From positions 1 to 64,000 of the forward strand of contig JBBSQW010000013.1 in the NCBI GenBank assembly GCA_038243635.1: 64,000 bases of DNA, in the 5' to 3' direction. The notes beneath the pieces are model-generated. The model searched no databases. It was not told where the DNA came from and saw nothing but the letters and a program-made list of their open reading frames with translations. Both the position numbers and the translations under genes were made by a program. Position 1 is the first letter of the stretch. Every line of letters starts with the position of its first letter. The DNA comes from Pseudopedobacter sp038243635. Its GTDB lineage: Bacteria; Bacteroidota; Bacteroidia; Sphingobacteriales; Sphingobacteriaceae. Positions 25,703 to 34,577 of the stretch are shown one piece after another.

Positions 25703-26242
25703 ATGGAGGAAATTAACGGTGTAATAGTTTTTTATACCTCCTACTGGAGGTATCTGATTATAACTTCAGCACTTTCGCTAATGCTGTTTGTTTTAGGTGA
25801 TGAATCTTGGAATATGATTCATCGGTTGCCATTGGGGCATTGGAGAACTTGGAACAACGATTCGCAATTAGCTTTAATATCCTTATTTGGTCTTTTATTT
25901 ATTTGCTATTTCTTGATCAATGTTTTACGCTCTGGATACAAAGCCGTCCAATTTGAGATTGGTGTTAATTACATTAAATTAAGAAAGCCGAGCATTATGG
26001 GAGGTATAATTAACCCTGATAAATTTATTGTTTTGAAATTTAACGAAATTAACATCAGAACCGTTAAACTGCTTGGGTATGTAATCAAGATAACCACAAA
26101 AACAGGTGAATTTCAGGTCATGTTATTGATGTCAGCAAATGAGAAGATCATTGCTTACAGAGCATTAGAAAAACGCATTGATACTTGGCTACTCATTCAT
26201 AAAACGACACCCAAGAGTATTTACCAATTTCCCGAAATATAA
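25703..26242 (+). CDS. Membrane protein of unknown function
   Basis: 179 residues from ATG 25703 (MEEINGVIVFYTSYW), preceded closely by TTAGCAATT with no strong ribosome site. An upstream TTG at 25676 would add nine residues. Two hydrophobic helices (about 14-32 and 55-75) are followed by a soluble beta-rich part with 'VLKFNEINIRTVKLLGYVIKI', loosely reminiscent of small bacterial PH-like domains in other proteins of this window. That resemblance is weak. No operon partner: neighbours are on the other strand. Confidence 0.6.
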   Translation: MEEINGVIVFYTSYWRYLIITSALSLMLFVLGDESWNMIHRLPLGHWRTWNNDSQLALISLFGLLFICYFLINVLRSGYKAVQFEIGVNYIKLRKPSIMGGIINPDKFIVLKFNEINIRTVKLLGYVIKITTKTGEFQVMLLMSANEKIIAYRALEKRIDTWLLIHKTTPKSIYQFPEI

Positions 26243-26499
26243 GCGGGGGTGTGTGTGCTAAGATTTGGAGAAAAGAATTGGTTGAAGAACTGGCTTATTT
26301 ATTTGAGACAGATACCGCAATAAAAAAGTAACGCGAAATTTTTCTCACGCAAACTTGCAATGATTGTTTTGGCTATTTATTTAGTTTTGGTGAGGTGTAA
26401 ACAACGATCTAATAGTGGTTTTTTAATGCGAGTAACCAGCTCATACCAATCTGGTCACCGCATTGCAAAAATTTTTGGACTAGGAAAATCTTTAATTAT

Positions 26500-27018
26500 C
26501 TATTTTCCGAAAAGTCCACCCAAAGTATCTCCTAAAGAACCTGAACTTCCTTCTTTATCATTACCCGTTTTAGAAGAATTGAATTTTCCTAATACACTTC
26601 CTATATCAAAGCCACCTTCTCCACCAGTTAACTTACCTAATATGTCCTGAATGTTGAAACTGCTATCGTTTGGATTATTTGTTTTGCCTACTAATTTAGC
26701 CATTACAATCGGCACAACTGTTTGAGCAACTTTTTGAGCTATTTCCGGACTTAACCCTAATTTTTCAATCAGGTTACTAACCACATTGCTTTTTGCGGTA
26801 CCCGCTAATTGTGAAGTTTCCGTATTACTAGAATCACCATTGAATAAACTGGTTAGCTGAGAAATGTCTCCGCCAGAAACTGCATTTTTCAACGTATCTA
26901 CAATAGAATGACCTGTTATTTCTATGGCTTCATCGTTTTGCTCATTTGGTATTTCCGGGTTGTTTACAATTGCATCACCAGCATTTTCTTTAACAAGATT
27001 TATTAAGTTTTCTAACAT
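26500..27018 (-). CDS. DUF937-like glycine/serine-rich protein
   Basis: 172 residues, soluble, with no signal peptide. It opens MLENLINLVKENAGDAIVNN, then has a middle helical part with 'SNVVSNLIEKLGLSPEIAQKV' and a low-complexity C-terminus of Gly, Ser and Leu ('SLGDTLGGLFGK'). The overall look (LGLL/GGLLG repeats, 'VPIVMAKL') resembles the DUF937/YidB group, whose role is unknown. It stands alone. The 26243-26499 gap before it shows no gene. Confidence 0.6.
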   Translation of the reverse strand: MLENLINLVKENAGDAIVNNPEIPNEQNDEAIEITGHSIVDTLKNAVSGGDISQLTSLFNGDSSNTETSQLAGTAKSNVVSNLIEKLGLSPEIAQKVAQTVVPIVMAKLVGKTNNPNDSSFNIQDILGKLTGGEGGFDIGSVLGKFNSSKTGNDKEGSSGSLGDTLGGLFGK

Positions 27019-27195
27019 GATTTTTTATTTTAAAAGTTTATCAACCATCACTCAAATGTGATTTAGGTTTTAAAACAATTATCATTCCTTTTTAAAATAA
27101 TTAGGTTTATAAAGCTGTCATGATTTTTTTCTTAACTCATGTAAGAGCTTAGATGTTTTTAATTTTTATTTAAACTTTCCACTTAAAACTTTCCA

Positions 27196-28245
27196 CTACA
27201 CCTTAATTGCCCATCTTAACTTTGCCGATCTTGCTCTAGCGTTGCTGTTAATTTCTTCTGAGGAAGCTTTTATTGGGTCTAGTGCAATTTCACTGTAAAC
27301 ACCACCATTATAATAAGCCTTGAATATCTTTTTTACCCTGCGGTCTTCTCCAGAATGAAAAGAAAGTATAGCAACTCTTCCACCTGGAGCCAAAGCATCC
27401 GGAAGCTTTTCTAAAAATTTCTCTAATACGCCAAATTCATTATTCACCTCAATCCTTAATGCCTGAAAGCACCGCTGGCAAGTTTTCTTAATTTCCTCTG
27501 CTCTACTTGATGGCGGAAGAAAATCTAAACTCTCCTTGATAATTTCTTTCAAAGCTGTAGTAGTTTTAATTTGCTCTCCTCTTTTAATAGCTTTTATAAT
27601 TGCAGACGCAATTTCGGCAGCATGGGGTTCGTCAGAATTGTCAACAAATATTTCTTCTAATTCTTCTTGTGTTATCCTTTTTAGTAACGTGGCAGCAGAT
27701 TTTCCACTATTGGGGTTCAAGCGCAAGTCTAATGGACCGTCTATCTTAAAAGAAAAACCTCGATCTGGGTTGTCAATCTGCATAGATGAAACTCCTAAAT
27801 CAGCCAATACGAAATTTAAGGGTCCAGATTCGTAGGCAACTAAATCGATATTAGAAAAATTCATTTTCTTAACGGTCAATACGTCTTCGCCGTACCCTAA
27901 AGCGGCCAAGCGATCTTTTGTTTTGGGCAGTTCAAAAGGGTCAACATCCGTAGCATATAAATGTCCGCCCGGTACCAAGCATTTTAACATTTCTAAGCTA
28001 TGTCCACCATAACCTAAAGTAGCATCCATCCCAATTTGTCCGGGCTGTATGTTTAAAAATTCCAAAATCTCTTTTACACAAATGGACCGGTGCATACCAG
28101 CCGGCGTACGACCTTGCTGCATCACTTTCTCCACATCATCCGAAAATGATTCTGGATTTAATTCCTTATACTTTTCTTTAAAAGATTTAGGATGAGTGCC
28201 TTTATAGCGAACGCGACGAGAATTTTTTGGTGTTTGGTCTTCCAT
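27196..28245 (-). CDS. rsmH: RsmH/MraW-family SAM methyltransferase with N-terminal extension
   Basis: 349 residues. The SAM site 'GMDATLGYGGHSLEML', 'VLADLGVSSMQIDNPDRGFSF' and 'ILSFHSGEDRRVKK' identify the family that N4-methylates C1402 of 16S rRNA. About 55 residues (MEDQTPKNSRRVRYKGTHPK onwards) precede the conserved core, which is unlike the compact RsmH of the division/cell-wall cluster. No mraZ, ftsL or mur genes adjoin, so this may be a second, divergent family member rather than the cluster enzyme. Its -7 box lies 7 bases before the ATG. Confidence 0.82.
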   Translation of the reverse strand: MEDQTPKNSRRVRYKGTHPKSFKEKYKELNPESFSDDVEKVMQQGRTPAGMHRSICVKEILEFLNIQPGQIGMDATLGYGGHSLEMLKCLVPGGHLYATDVDPFELPKTKDRLAALGYGEDVLTVKKMNFSNIDLVAYESGPLNFVLADLGVSSMQIDNPDRGFSFKIDGPLDLRLNPNSGKSAATLLKRITQEELEEIFVDNSDEPHAAEIASAIIKAIKRGEQIKTTTALKEIIKESLDFLPPSSRAEEIKKTCQRCFQALRIEVNNEFGVLEKFLEKLPDALAPGGRVAILSFHSGEDRRVKKIFKAYYNGGVYSEIALDPIKASSEEINSNARARSAKLRWAIKV

Positions 28246-28252
28246 AATTTGG

Positions 28253-28260
28253 CAAAAATA
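28253..28260 (-). promoter_or_regulatory. Candidate -7 element (TATTTTTG), near-leaderless
   Basis: On the minus strand TATTTTTG ends 7 bases before the ATG (28245) of the RsmH-family gene. If used, transcription would start at or within a few bases of the start codon. Confidence 0.45.
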
Positions 28261-28456
28261 CTAAATTGTAGGGGATTAGGTCGTTAGTGCGAGTTTGAAA
28301 TAATTGCGTTATTTCGTTTTTTTATTGTTCAAGCTGAAGATAGGGAGTGTGTCGCAGATTGATTTAGGCCAAACGCAAATCTTTTTTATTGGAAAGCTCG
28401 ACATGCAATTGCTGACATGTAGAACAGTTTATTAATGAATACCGATCCAATAGAGA

Positions 28457-28858
28457 TTAATTTTTTACCCTTTTTTCAAATACATGGTACTTTTTGGCCC
28501 AATCATACCAAATGCTATGTTGGTTAACTACAGGCGCATTTGGATATGTAGCATTTGAAGCTTCAATAAAAGTTTGCATGATATCTGTTAAACGGCTCAG
28601 ATTAGTACTAAAATCACATGCTGGTATGTGTTTCCTGCTTGTGTAGGCCATGAAATTATAAATTGAGCATTCATTCCACCTTCTTCTGGGCTGTTTTTCC
28701 ATTTTCTAAAAGGAGTATTGTTTGCATTTGCCCATCCGGTGCCATAAGATACAGGTCCCCAAGTATTTGGGTCGTTAATAAATGAATCAGATAAACTCCC
28801 CAACTCATCATATCTTTCTGCAAATGCCCCATTATCCGAAAGGAATACAAAAAATTAT
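28457..28858 (-). pseudogene. Sulfatase (arylsulfatase family) remnant
   Basis: On the minus strand a frame reads 'FFVFLSDNGAFAERYDELG', then 'NDPNTWGPVSYGTGWANAN', 'NTPFRKWKNSPEEGGMNAQF' and 'IISWPTQAG'. These are sulfatase pieces: the DNG metal motif, the GWANxxNTPFR and EGG blocks and an ISWP strand. It then breaks at a stop near 28600. A different frame continues 'ASNATYPNAP' and soon 'WYDWAKKYHVFEKR', the usual sulfatase C-terminus, but most residues between these are missing. So there is at least one frameshift, an internal deletion and loss of the N-terminal catalytic half, including the CxPSR formylglycine site. Confidence 0.82.
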
Positions 28859-29337
28859 TGTTGAAAAGCAAGGTGATGAACTGCTATTAATTTCTCATTT
28901 TGCCAAAAGCCAATGAGCAGTGGGAACATCTGCAAAACCAGATGGTATTAGTTGTTTTCAGCAAGCCACACGCATATATTTCCAAATCAAACTGCGATAG
29001 TGAATTGAACCTACCGACTTGGAATTCCTTGCAGTTCATGCTTACGGAAAGGTTGAGCTGATAACGGATTATGACAATACCTTAAATTTGTTAAAAAAAA
29101 ATGGAAAACTATGAGTATTCATTTAGGTAGAAATGGGACGTATTTCTAGAAGATTACAAACAAAAAATAGCTAAAGTCATGGTTGGTTTTCAATTAAGCG
29201 TAGAAGATCTTCAGGCAAAAAAGAAAATAAGTCAAAATCGAACGCTCACTGAAAAAGCTAAAATAAGTGATAGCCTTTCTAAAAGTGACGACTCAAATGA
29301 AAATATAATTGCGAGTTATATGAAGGACGAAAACTAA
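28854..29337 (+). pseudogene. PaiB-like FMN-binding transcriptional regulator remnant
   Basis: Plus-strand frames give, in order, 'IIVEKQGDELLLISHFAKSQ', a TGA at 28914, then 'NEQWEHLQNQMVLVVFSKPH' in another frame. A one-base loss near 29024 switches to 'FLAVHAYGKVELITDYDNT', then come a stop near 29101, a TAG at 29128-29130, and 'LEDYKQKIAKVMVGFQLSVE' to the TAA at 29335. This follows the PaiB/FMN-binding regulator family from about residue 45 to its end. The N-terminus is missing exactly where the sulfatase remnant begins on the other strand. Confidence 0.82.
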
Positions 29338-29647
29338 AAATAAGTTTATGATGTAATACACGTAAATTTGATTTGGCTGTTAAATCTAATTTTCTTGTTA
29401 CTGCTTAGATTAGCTTTAAAAATATAAATAAATGAGTGAATAGCGAGCGAGAATTTTGAGTGGGTGAGATTTATCATTTGTTAGCAAGCCTAATGGTGTG
29501 AACTTTGACTAATCTAAAGACTCATCAATCCGTAGACTCGCTTCAGCATAAGCAACTAATAGGATTCGAAACAAAAAATTCATGATTAAAATTAAAACGT
29601 ACTCTTTTATTTCAGTAAATTGAAACCAATTAAAAAAACAAAGAATT
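29338..29647. other. Gap with no recognisable gene
   Basis: About 310 AT-rich bases between the PaiB remnant and the pterin dehydratase gene. No coding signal, RNA or strong hairpin was seen. Bases 28246-28456 on the other side of the ruins are likewise empty. Confidence 0.5.
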
Positions 29648-29884
29648 ATGAGCTGGAAAGAAGAAAATAATGCGCTAAAACAAACCTTTAAATTTAAAAA
29701 CTTTATAGAAGCTTGGGCTTTTATGACTAAGGTAGCAATGGCAGCAGAAAAAATGAATCATCACCCCGAGTGGAGTAACGTTTACAATACAGTAAATATC
29801 ACGTTAACTACCCATGATAAAGGAAACACCATTACAGATAAAGACAGAGAATTGGCAAAGAAGATTGATGAGTTAGTGGGGTAA
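29648..29884 (+). CDS. phhB: Pterin-4a-carbinolamine dehydratase
   Basis: 78 residues, slightly shorter than the usual 95-110. It dehydrates 4a-hydroxytetrahydrobiopterin formed by aromatic amino-acid hydroxylases. The active-site signature is intact: 'FIEAWAFMTKVAMAAEKMNHHPEW' around residues 18-41 includes the paired His, and 'SNVYNTVNITLTTHD' follows. No hydroxylase gene is in the window, so a moonlighting or general pterin role is equally possible. Two PH-domain genes follow on the same strand. Confidence 0.92.
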   Translation: MSWKEENNALKQTFKFKNFIEAWAFMTKVAMAAEKMNHHPEWSNVYNTVNITLTTHDKGNTITDKDRELAKKIDELVG

Positions 29885-29952
29885 ATAACTATTACAAATT
29901 AGTGTTCAATTACTTACCTAAATCGGAATTTTACAAATAAAACGGAGGCATT

Positions 29953-30333
29953 ATGGGATTATTTTCAGCATTATTAGGAAACGCCGGAACGGTTAACCAA
30001 GAAGATTTACAGCGAGATTACGGGAATTTGTTAATTGTTGGAGAAGAAATTGAATTGGGCTTTAAATTGGTTAGAGACGTTTTTATTTTTACTACCAAAA
30101 GACTTATTTTAGTTGATAAGCAGGGCTTAACTGGTAGCAAAGTCGAGTTCAAATCTATTGCTTATAAAAGCATTACAAGATTTAGTATCGAAAATGCTGG
30201 AACTTTTGACTTAGATGCGGAGCTGAAAATTTGGGTTTCCAGTGAGCAAGTTCCTAGTATCAGAAAGCAATTCAACAAATCGGTGAACGTATATGATGTC
30301 CATAAGGTTTTAGCCACACATGTGCTAGGTTAA
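29953..30333 (+). CDS. PH domain-containing protein (bPH_1 type)
   Basis: 126 residues, one bacterial PH domain of the YvbH/bPH_1 type. Landmarks are 'GEEIELGFKLVRDVFIFTTK', 'RLILVDKQGLTGSKVEFKSI' and the final helix 'VYDVHKVLATHVLG'. It is soluble with no signal peptide. GGAGG lies 5 bases before the ATG, an unusually strong Shine-Dalgarno site for this genome. A second, unrelated PH-type gene follows after 12 bases, so the two are probably cotranscribed. Ligand and role unknown. Confidence 0.88.
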   Translation: MGLFSALLGNAGTVNQEDLQRDYGNLLIVGEEIELGFKLVRDVFIFTTKRLILVDKQGLTGSKVEFKSIAYKSITRFSIENAGTFDLDAELKIWVSSEQVPSIRKQFNKSVNVYDVHKVLATHVLG

Positions 30334-30345
30334 AATATTCTGGGT

Positions 30346-30771
30346 TTGGAAAAAACGTACAAATCAAAAATAGGAATTGAATTAGTGATTGTTCTTTCTA
30401 TAAGTTTAGGAGCTTCTGCCATTTTGTTTATAGCCGAAGGGATTTGGCTTGGTCTTTTGTTGATAGTGATTGTTGTTGTGTTCATTATAAACTTATTTAC
30501 CACCACAGATTACACGATAAAAGGTGAGAATTTATATGTTAGAAGTGGAATCTTTTTTAAAAAAACCATCAGTATTCAAAGTATACGAAAAATTGAAGAA
30601 AGTGGCTCCATACTTAGCGGTCCGGCGCTGTCGTTAGATAGGTTGGAGATATTTTATAATAAGTTTGATAGTGTGCTTGTTTCACCTAAAAATAAAGATG
30701 AGTTTATAGCGCATTTGACGAGGATTAACAGTTTAATTGATGTTAAACTTCATATAAAGAAAAGTGGTTGA
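30346..30771 (+). CDS. Two-helix membrane protein with PH-like (bPH_4/YyaB-type) domain
   Basis: 141 residues from TTG 30346 (MEKTYKSKIGIEL). Two membrane helices (about 10-28 and 33-50) are followed by 'DYTIKGENLYVRSGIFFKKT', 'ISIQSIRKIEESGS' and 'VLVSPKNKDEFIAHL'. The same order of elements and the YI/VL-SPK-N--FI motif occur in the protein at 10578-11006, so the two look like paralogues. It follows the bPH_1 gene by 12 bases. Function unknown. Confidence 0.78.
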   Translation: MEKTYKSKIGIELVIVLSISLGASAILFIAEGIWLGLLLIVIVVVFIINLFTTTDYTIKGENLYVRSGIFFKKTISIQSIRKIEESGSILSGPALSLDRLEIFYNKFDSVLVSPKNKDEFIAHLTRINSLIDVKLHIKKSG

Positions 30772-30832
30772 TGTTCTTAATTAAAATTATTTGCTTCCGA
30801 TTTGTAATGTAAATAAGTTTTTTTGTAAAACG

Positions 30833-31438
30833 TTAAACGCCAACATCCCTAAACTGTGCATCCAAACGTTCTAAATCCACAATCATTTCCTCAAATTTTT
30901 CATCTTCTTTTGCTACATACTTTTTAAGAAAGTAAAAGTAATAAATAGCAAACCAAAAAAGAGTAACTACGCCGACAAGTATCACATACAAAGTACTCAA
31001 CTGATACGCCAATTCAATGAAGTACAATGCGGTACCTAAAGTTAATGCGGCCGAATAAATTTTATAGTTTGCGGTGTGCTGAGTATGCCGTTGCGCTCTA
31101 AACTTTTTAATGAACCTGATATGATCTTGTGGTTTGTCAAAAAGAGTATTGCTATTGGCAATTCGTTTTAAATTAATAATTTGAACGGTTATAAAATAAA
31201 TACCACAAGCAAAAATAATGAATAAGCCAAGCTGTGATGTCCACAAACTAAACTCAACCTTTAAAGCCAGATAGGCAATTATTGCCATGGTAATTGCCAT
31301 CGCAAAAAGCTCTCTCGTTATTTTTACACTCAATTTATTCCGGCTTGTTTTATACTGAGTGATAATCTCTTTATAATCAAGCTTTGGCGCTGTCTTTTGT
31401 TCGTTCCAGATGCCAACTAATGAATCAAAGTTTTTCAT
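30833..31438 (-). CDS. Four-helix membrane protein encoded with an ECF sigma factor
   Basis: 201 residues. Four hydrophobic segments lie at about 45-62, 67-87, 128-146 and 150-170, with a charged C-terminal tail rich in Glu and Asp. Its start overlaps the end of the sigma-factor gene by 14 bases, so the two are coupled. That position suggests a regulator of the sigma factor, perhaps an anti-sigma factor. However, no recognised anti-sigma or zinc motif is visible in its N-terminal 'FDSLVGIWNEQKTAPKLDY' region, so this is inference from context. Confidence 0.7.
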   Translation of the reverse strand: MKNFDSLVGIWNEQKTAPKLDYKEIITQYKTSRNKLSVKITRELFAMAITMAIIAYLALKVEFSLWTSQLGLFIIFACGIYFITVQIINLKRIANSNTLFDKPQDHIRFIKKFRAQRHTQHTANYKIYSAALTLGTALYFIELAYQLSTLYVILVGVVTLFWFAIYYFYFLKKYVAKEDEKFEEMIVDLERLDAQFRDVGV

Positions 31439-31922
31439 GCTGATTATATAATTCGGTAAGCTTGTGTTTAATTCTGTGTATTTTAACTCTTAAATTCCCT
31501 TCGGATATTCCTGAGATTTCTGCAATTTCTGGGTAGGGGATTTCATCCATCACCATCGTGATAATGATTCTTTCGTTTTCGTCAAGCTGTGCAATACATT
31601 TATACAATGTTTCCACCTGTTCGTTTTTTTCTGAAACTTCTTCTGCTTTATTTTCGATGATATTTGGCGTAAGCTCATCCTTCGCTGCTCTTTTTTCTTT
31701 TTTAAGATAGGTAAGGCAGGTGTTTACGGCAATGCGATAAATCCATGTCGAAATCATTGCCTGGTTTCTAAACTTATCTAAATTTTGCCAAACCTTTAAA
31801 AACGTTTCTTGCAACAAATCATTTGCCGAATCATTATCGCCAGTATAACCTAAACATAAGTGATATATCTTTTTAGAATTAGCCTTAAAAATTTCCTGAA
31901 AGGCTTGCTCTTTTTCCAACAT
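31425..31922 (-). CDS. ECF-type RNA polymerase sigma factor
   Basis: 165 residues with region 2 ('LLQETFLKVWQNLDKFRNQA', 'STWIYRIAVNTCLTYLKK') and region 4 ('IPYPEIAEISGISEGNLRVK', 'IHRIKHKLTELY'). It directs RNA polymerase to a stress-type regulon. It lacks C-terminal extensions. The membrane-protein gene downstream overlaps it and may control its activity. The trigger cannot be read from the sequence. Confidence 0.93.
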   Translation of the reverse strand: MLEKEQAFQEIFKANSKKIYHLCLGYTGDNDSANDLLQETFLKVWQNLDKFRNQAMISTWIYRIAVNTCLTYLKKEKRAAKDELTPNIIENKAEEVSEKNEQVETLYKCIAQLDENERIIITMVMDEIPYPEIAEISGISEGNLRVKIHRIKHKLTELYNQHEKL

Positions 31923-31971
31923 TAAGGCTGTGATTTAATTTTAGATGACTGAGTAGTGAAATTGTTACAGC

Positions 31972-32493
31972 TTATTGTAAATCTCTCTCAGAGAAATCTT
32001 TCCGTCTACATTTCAACAAATCCAGCAAATCATCAAACTGTTTCTGATAATCAAACTGTAAATCATCTTCTAACTTAGGAATCACTCTAATAAGTCGTTT
32101 GAGCTGACTAATTAAAATGGCGATGGTGGCTTTTTGATTGATGGTAATAATGGGGTGGGTGATGAATTCCTTACAGAACGCTAAAGCGATTTCCGCTTCT
32201 AAATGCTTGGTAGCAATAAATTTGATGTGTTTATTGGTGAGCCTAAGTAGCTTTCTAATTTGTTTAGTTGCTAAGTGAACGCTAGGATGCAGGTTGTCAA
32301 ATTCGGCAATAATCAAGCCTTTCACATCTTCCACATAATCCTCTTTTTTATCTGCATAAAACAGTAGAAAATTCAATAACTCTTTGTTCTCTGTTTTATG
32401 TTTTGCCAATCTTAAACACAGCTCCTTAAGCTCCGCTGCCTGTAAATAATTAAGTTCTTTTTTGAGTTCGGCAAGTTTTGGGCTGCTTATCAT
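31972..32493 (-). CDS. Conserved-looking hypothetical helical protein
   Basis: 173 residues, all-helical in appearance, no signal peptide or membrane segment. Landmarks are 'LQAAELKELCLRLAKHKTEN', 'NKELLNFLLFYADKKEDYVE' and a basic C-terminus 'KCRRKDFSERDLQ'. The helical periodicity could reflect HEAT-like or four-helix packing. It lies 49 bases upstream of the ECF sigma gene on the same strand and might be cotranscribed with it. No function is recognised. Confidence 0.65.
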   Translation of the reverse strand: MISSPKLAELKKELNYLQAAELKELCLRLAKHKTENKELLNFLLFYADKKEDYVEDVKGLIIAEFDNLHPSVHLATKQIRKLLRLTNKHIKFIATKHLEAEIALAFCKEFITHPIITINQKATIAILISQLKRLIRVIPKLEDDLQFDYQKQFDDLLDLLKCRRKDFSERDLQ

Positions 32494-32619
32494 TCGTTTA
32501 GTTAAACAGTAAAAAAAATACTTTTGTTATAGCTTCTTTAAATTTATATTGCAAACCCATTTAGAAACCAATTATTACATCAATTTTAAAGAAGCGCTCA
32601 TAAATTCGAAACTAAATTA

Positions 32620-33999
32620 ATGAAATTTAAGGCAATCCCCCTCATCACGCTGATCACAATTTTTATAGCAGCTCTATTGACCATTAGCAATCATTACCAA
32701 ATAGTCACTATTGCCGACCCTGTTTTGCTTGTAGTCAGGTGGTTGGCTATCGTATCTTTAATCGCATTTGGCTTCACTAAAAAAACATTAACCGCGTGGA
32801 TTTTAATTTCCATGGTAATTGGTGCCGAAATTGGAAACGATTTTCCGGCGGTAGCCATTAACCTGCAGGTATTGAGTAAAATCTTTTTAAAGATGATTAA
32901 AACCATTGTTGCACCTTTACTTTTTGGAACTTTGGTTTATGGTATTGCAGGCCATTCCGACTTAAAACAAGTAGGGAGAATGGGTTGGAAATCTTTGGTT
33001 TATTTTGAGATAGTTACTACTATTGCACTTTTTATAGGGCTTGCTGCTATTAATATTTCAAAAGCCGGTGTAGGTATTAATCCGCCTGCAGCGATAAACG
33101 AAACGTTAGAAAGTGTACCTGCACAAAGCGCCACGGAAGTTATCTTACACGCTTTCCCAGAAAACATTGCTAAATCCATAGCAGAAGGGCAAGTTTTACA
33201 AGTCGTGATTTTTAGTATTGTATTTGGAATTGCGTTAGCAATGGTGCGTGAAGATAAACGCCGACCCATGTTAAAAGCCGCCGAAAGCCTTTCGGAAGTG
33301 ATGTTTAAGTTTACCAATATTGTGATGTACTTTGCGCCAATTGGAGTAGGAGCAGCTATCGCTTTTACCGTTGGGCACATGGGCTTAGGTATTTTGGTCA
33401 ATCTTTTTCAATTATTAGCAACACTTTATGTTGCGTTAATTGCTTTTGTACTGTTAGCACTATTTCCTATCGCTCTGTTTGTGGGTGTACCTATTAAAAA
33501 GTTTTTGAAAGCTGTTGCCGAGCCAATTTCAATAGCTTTTGCAACCACCAGTTCTGAAGCTGCATTACCCAGAGCAATGGAAGCAATGGAGCGTATTGGT
33601 GTGCCGCGTAAAATTGTCGCGTTTGTAATCCCGACTGGTTATAGTTTTAATTTAGACGGAACAACACTTTATTTGTCTTTAGCTGCTATATTTGTAGCCC
33701 AAGCAGCCGGTATTGAAATGAGCTTTGGTCATCAACTGGTAATTGTTTTTACCTTAATGCTTACCAGTAAAGGTGTTGCGGGAGTGCCAAGGGCATCTTT
33801 AGTGATTCTTTTAGGAACTGCTGCATCGTTTGACTTACCGGTTTGGCCAATTTTTATCATTTTAGGGATCGATGAATTGATGGACATGGCCCGTACATCT
33901 GTAAATGTATTGGGAAACTGCTTAGCAACGGTAGTAATTGCAAAGTGGGAGAAAGAATTTGATGAAAATGCAAACCATACAGAATTAATAGAATTATAA
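32620..33999 (+). CDS. Dicarboxylate/amino acid:cation symporter (DAACS family)
   Basis: 459 residues with eight membrane helices plus two re-entrant loops. It is a GltP/DctA-like transporter moving glutamate, aspartate or C4-dicarboxylates with Na+ or H+. Family motifs are present: 'FLKMIKTIVAPLLFGTLVYG', 'SIAFATTSSEAALPRAMEAM' (serine-rich loop), 'PTGYSFNLDGTTLY' and 'DELMDMARTSVNVLGNCLAT'. Which substrate it uses cannot be settled here. It is followed one base later by a small anchored protein. Confidence 0.93.
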   Translation: MKFKAIPLITLITIFIAALLTISNHYQIVTIADPVLLVVRWLAIVSLIAFGFTKKTLTAWILISMVIGAEIGNDFPAVAINLQVLSKIFLKMIKTIVAPLLFGTLVYGIAGHSDLKQVGRMGWKSLVYFEIVTTIALFIGLAAINISKAGVGINPPAAINETLESVPAQSATEVILHAFPENIAKSIAEGQVLQVVIFSIVFGIALAMVREDKRRPMLKAAESLSEVMFKFTNIVMYFAPIGVGAAIAFTVGHMGLGILVNLFQLLATLYVALIAFVLLALFPIALFVGVPIKKFLKAVAEPISIAFATTSSEAALPRAMEAMERIGVPRKIVAFVIPTGYSFNLDGTTLYLSLAAIFVAQAAGIEMSFGHQLVIVFTLMLTSKGVAGVPRASLVILLGTAASFDLPVWPIFIILGIDELMDMARTSVNVLGNCLATVVIAKWEKEFDENANHTELIEL

Positions 34000-34000
34000 A

Positions 34001-34492
34001 ATGAGCGATAAAGGAAAGAAGATTTTTTTAATAATATGTATTACAGTTCCCTTTTTGTTGTACTGCGTTTATTATTATGCCATCATGATCAAAAACGCCC
34101 CTTTTAAGTTTTCGGAGTTTGAAAACATTACGATAAAGGCAGAGACAGGCGGGCAGTTGGATAAAACATTTTCTTCTAAAACAGGGAGTTATGAGTACAT
34201 CAACAATCAAGATTCTTTGGTTAAACAAACGATAAAACTCTCGAAAGACGATTTACTTTACCTACACCGTAAAGCGGTTGATTTAGGTTTTTGGAACATG
34301 TCTAAAGAAATGATTGGTGACACTAGTGGTAAATCTCCGCGTTATTTTATAGAATATGACTACCAAAGAAAAAAGAAAATTGTACAGATTGACGCCGCTT
34401 ATAATGGCGATATGAAAGTAAAAGGAGCTGCTTTAGAACTGATTGAAACAATCAATAAAACAATTAATCTTGCTTCGGATAAAAGCAAGTAA
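34001..34492 (+). CDS. Membrane-anchored protein of unknown function
   Basis: 163 residues. One N-terminal transmembrane helix (about 8-27, 'IFLIICITVPFLLYCVYYYA') is followed by a periplasmic domain with 'GSYEYINNQDSLVKQTIKLS' and 'PRYFIEYDYQRKKKIVQIDA'. It begins one base after the symporter stop codon, so the two are almost certainly cotranscribed. No family is recognised. A strong terminator ends the unit. Confidence 0.65.
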   Translation: MSDKGKKIFLIICITVPFLLYCVYYYAIMIKNAPFKFSEFENITIKAETGGQLDKTFSSKTGSYEYINNQDSLVKQTIKLSKDDLLYLHRKAVDLGFWNMSKEMIGDTSGKSPRYFIEYDYQRKKKIVQIDAAYNGDMKVKGAALELIETINKTINLASDKSK

Positions 34493-34510
34493 TTTCAAGA
34501 GTTTTTTAAC

Positions 34511-34550
34511 ACAAAAGCCTCCTGTTTAATTAAAAACAGGAGACTTTTGT
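34511..34550. terminator. Bidirectional terminator
   Basis: ACAAAAG-CTCCTGTTT pairs with AAACAGGAG-CTTTTGT around a short AT loop. It lies between the convergent symporter unit and the DUF2141 gene. Confidence 0.8.
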
Positions 34551-34577
34551 GGTTTATCATCTTCGTTTAATCGCTTT

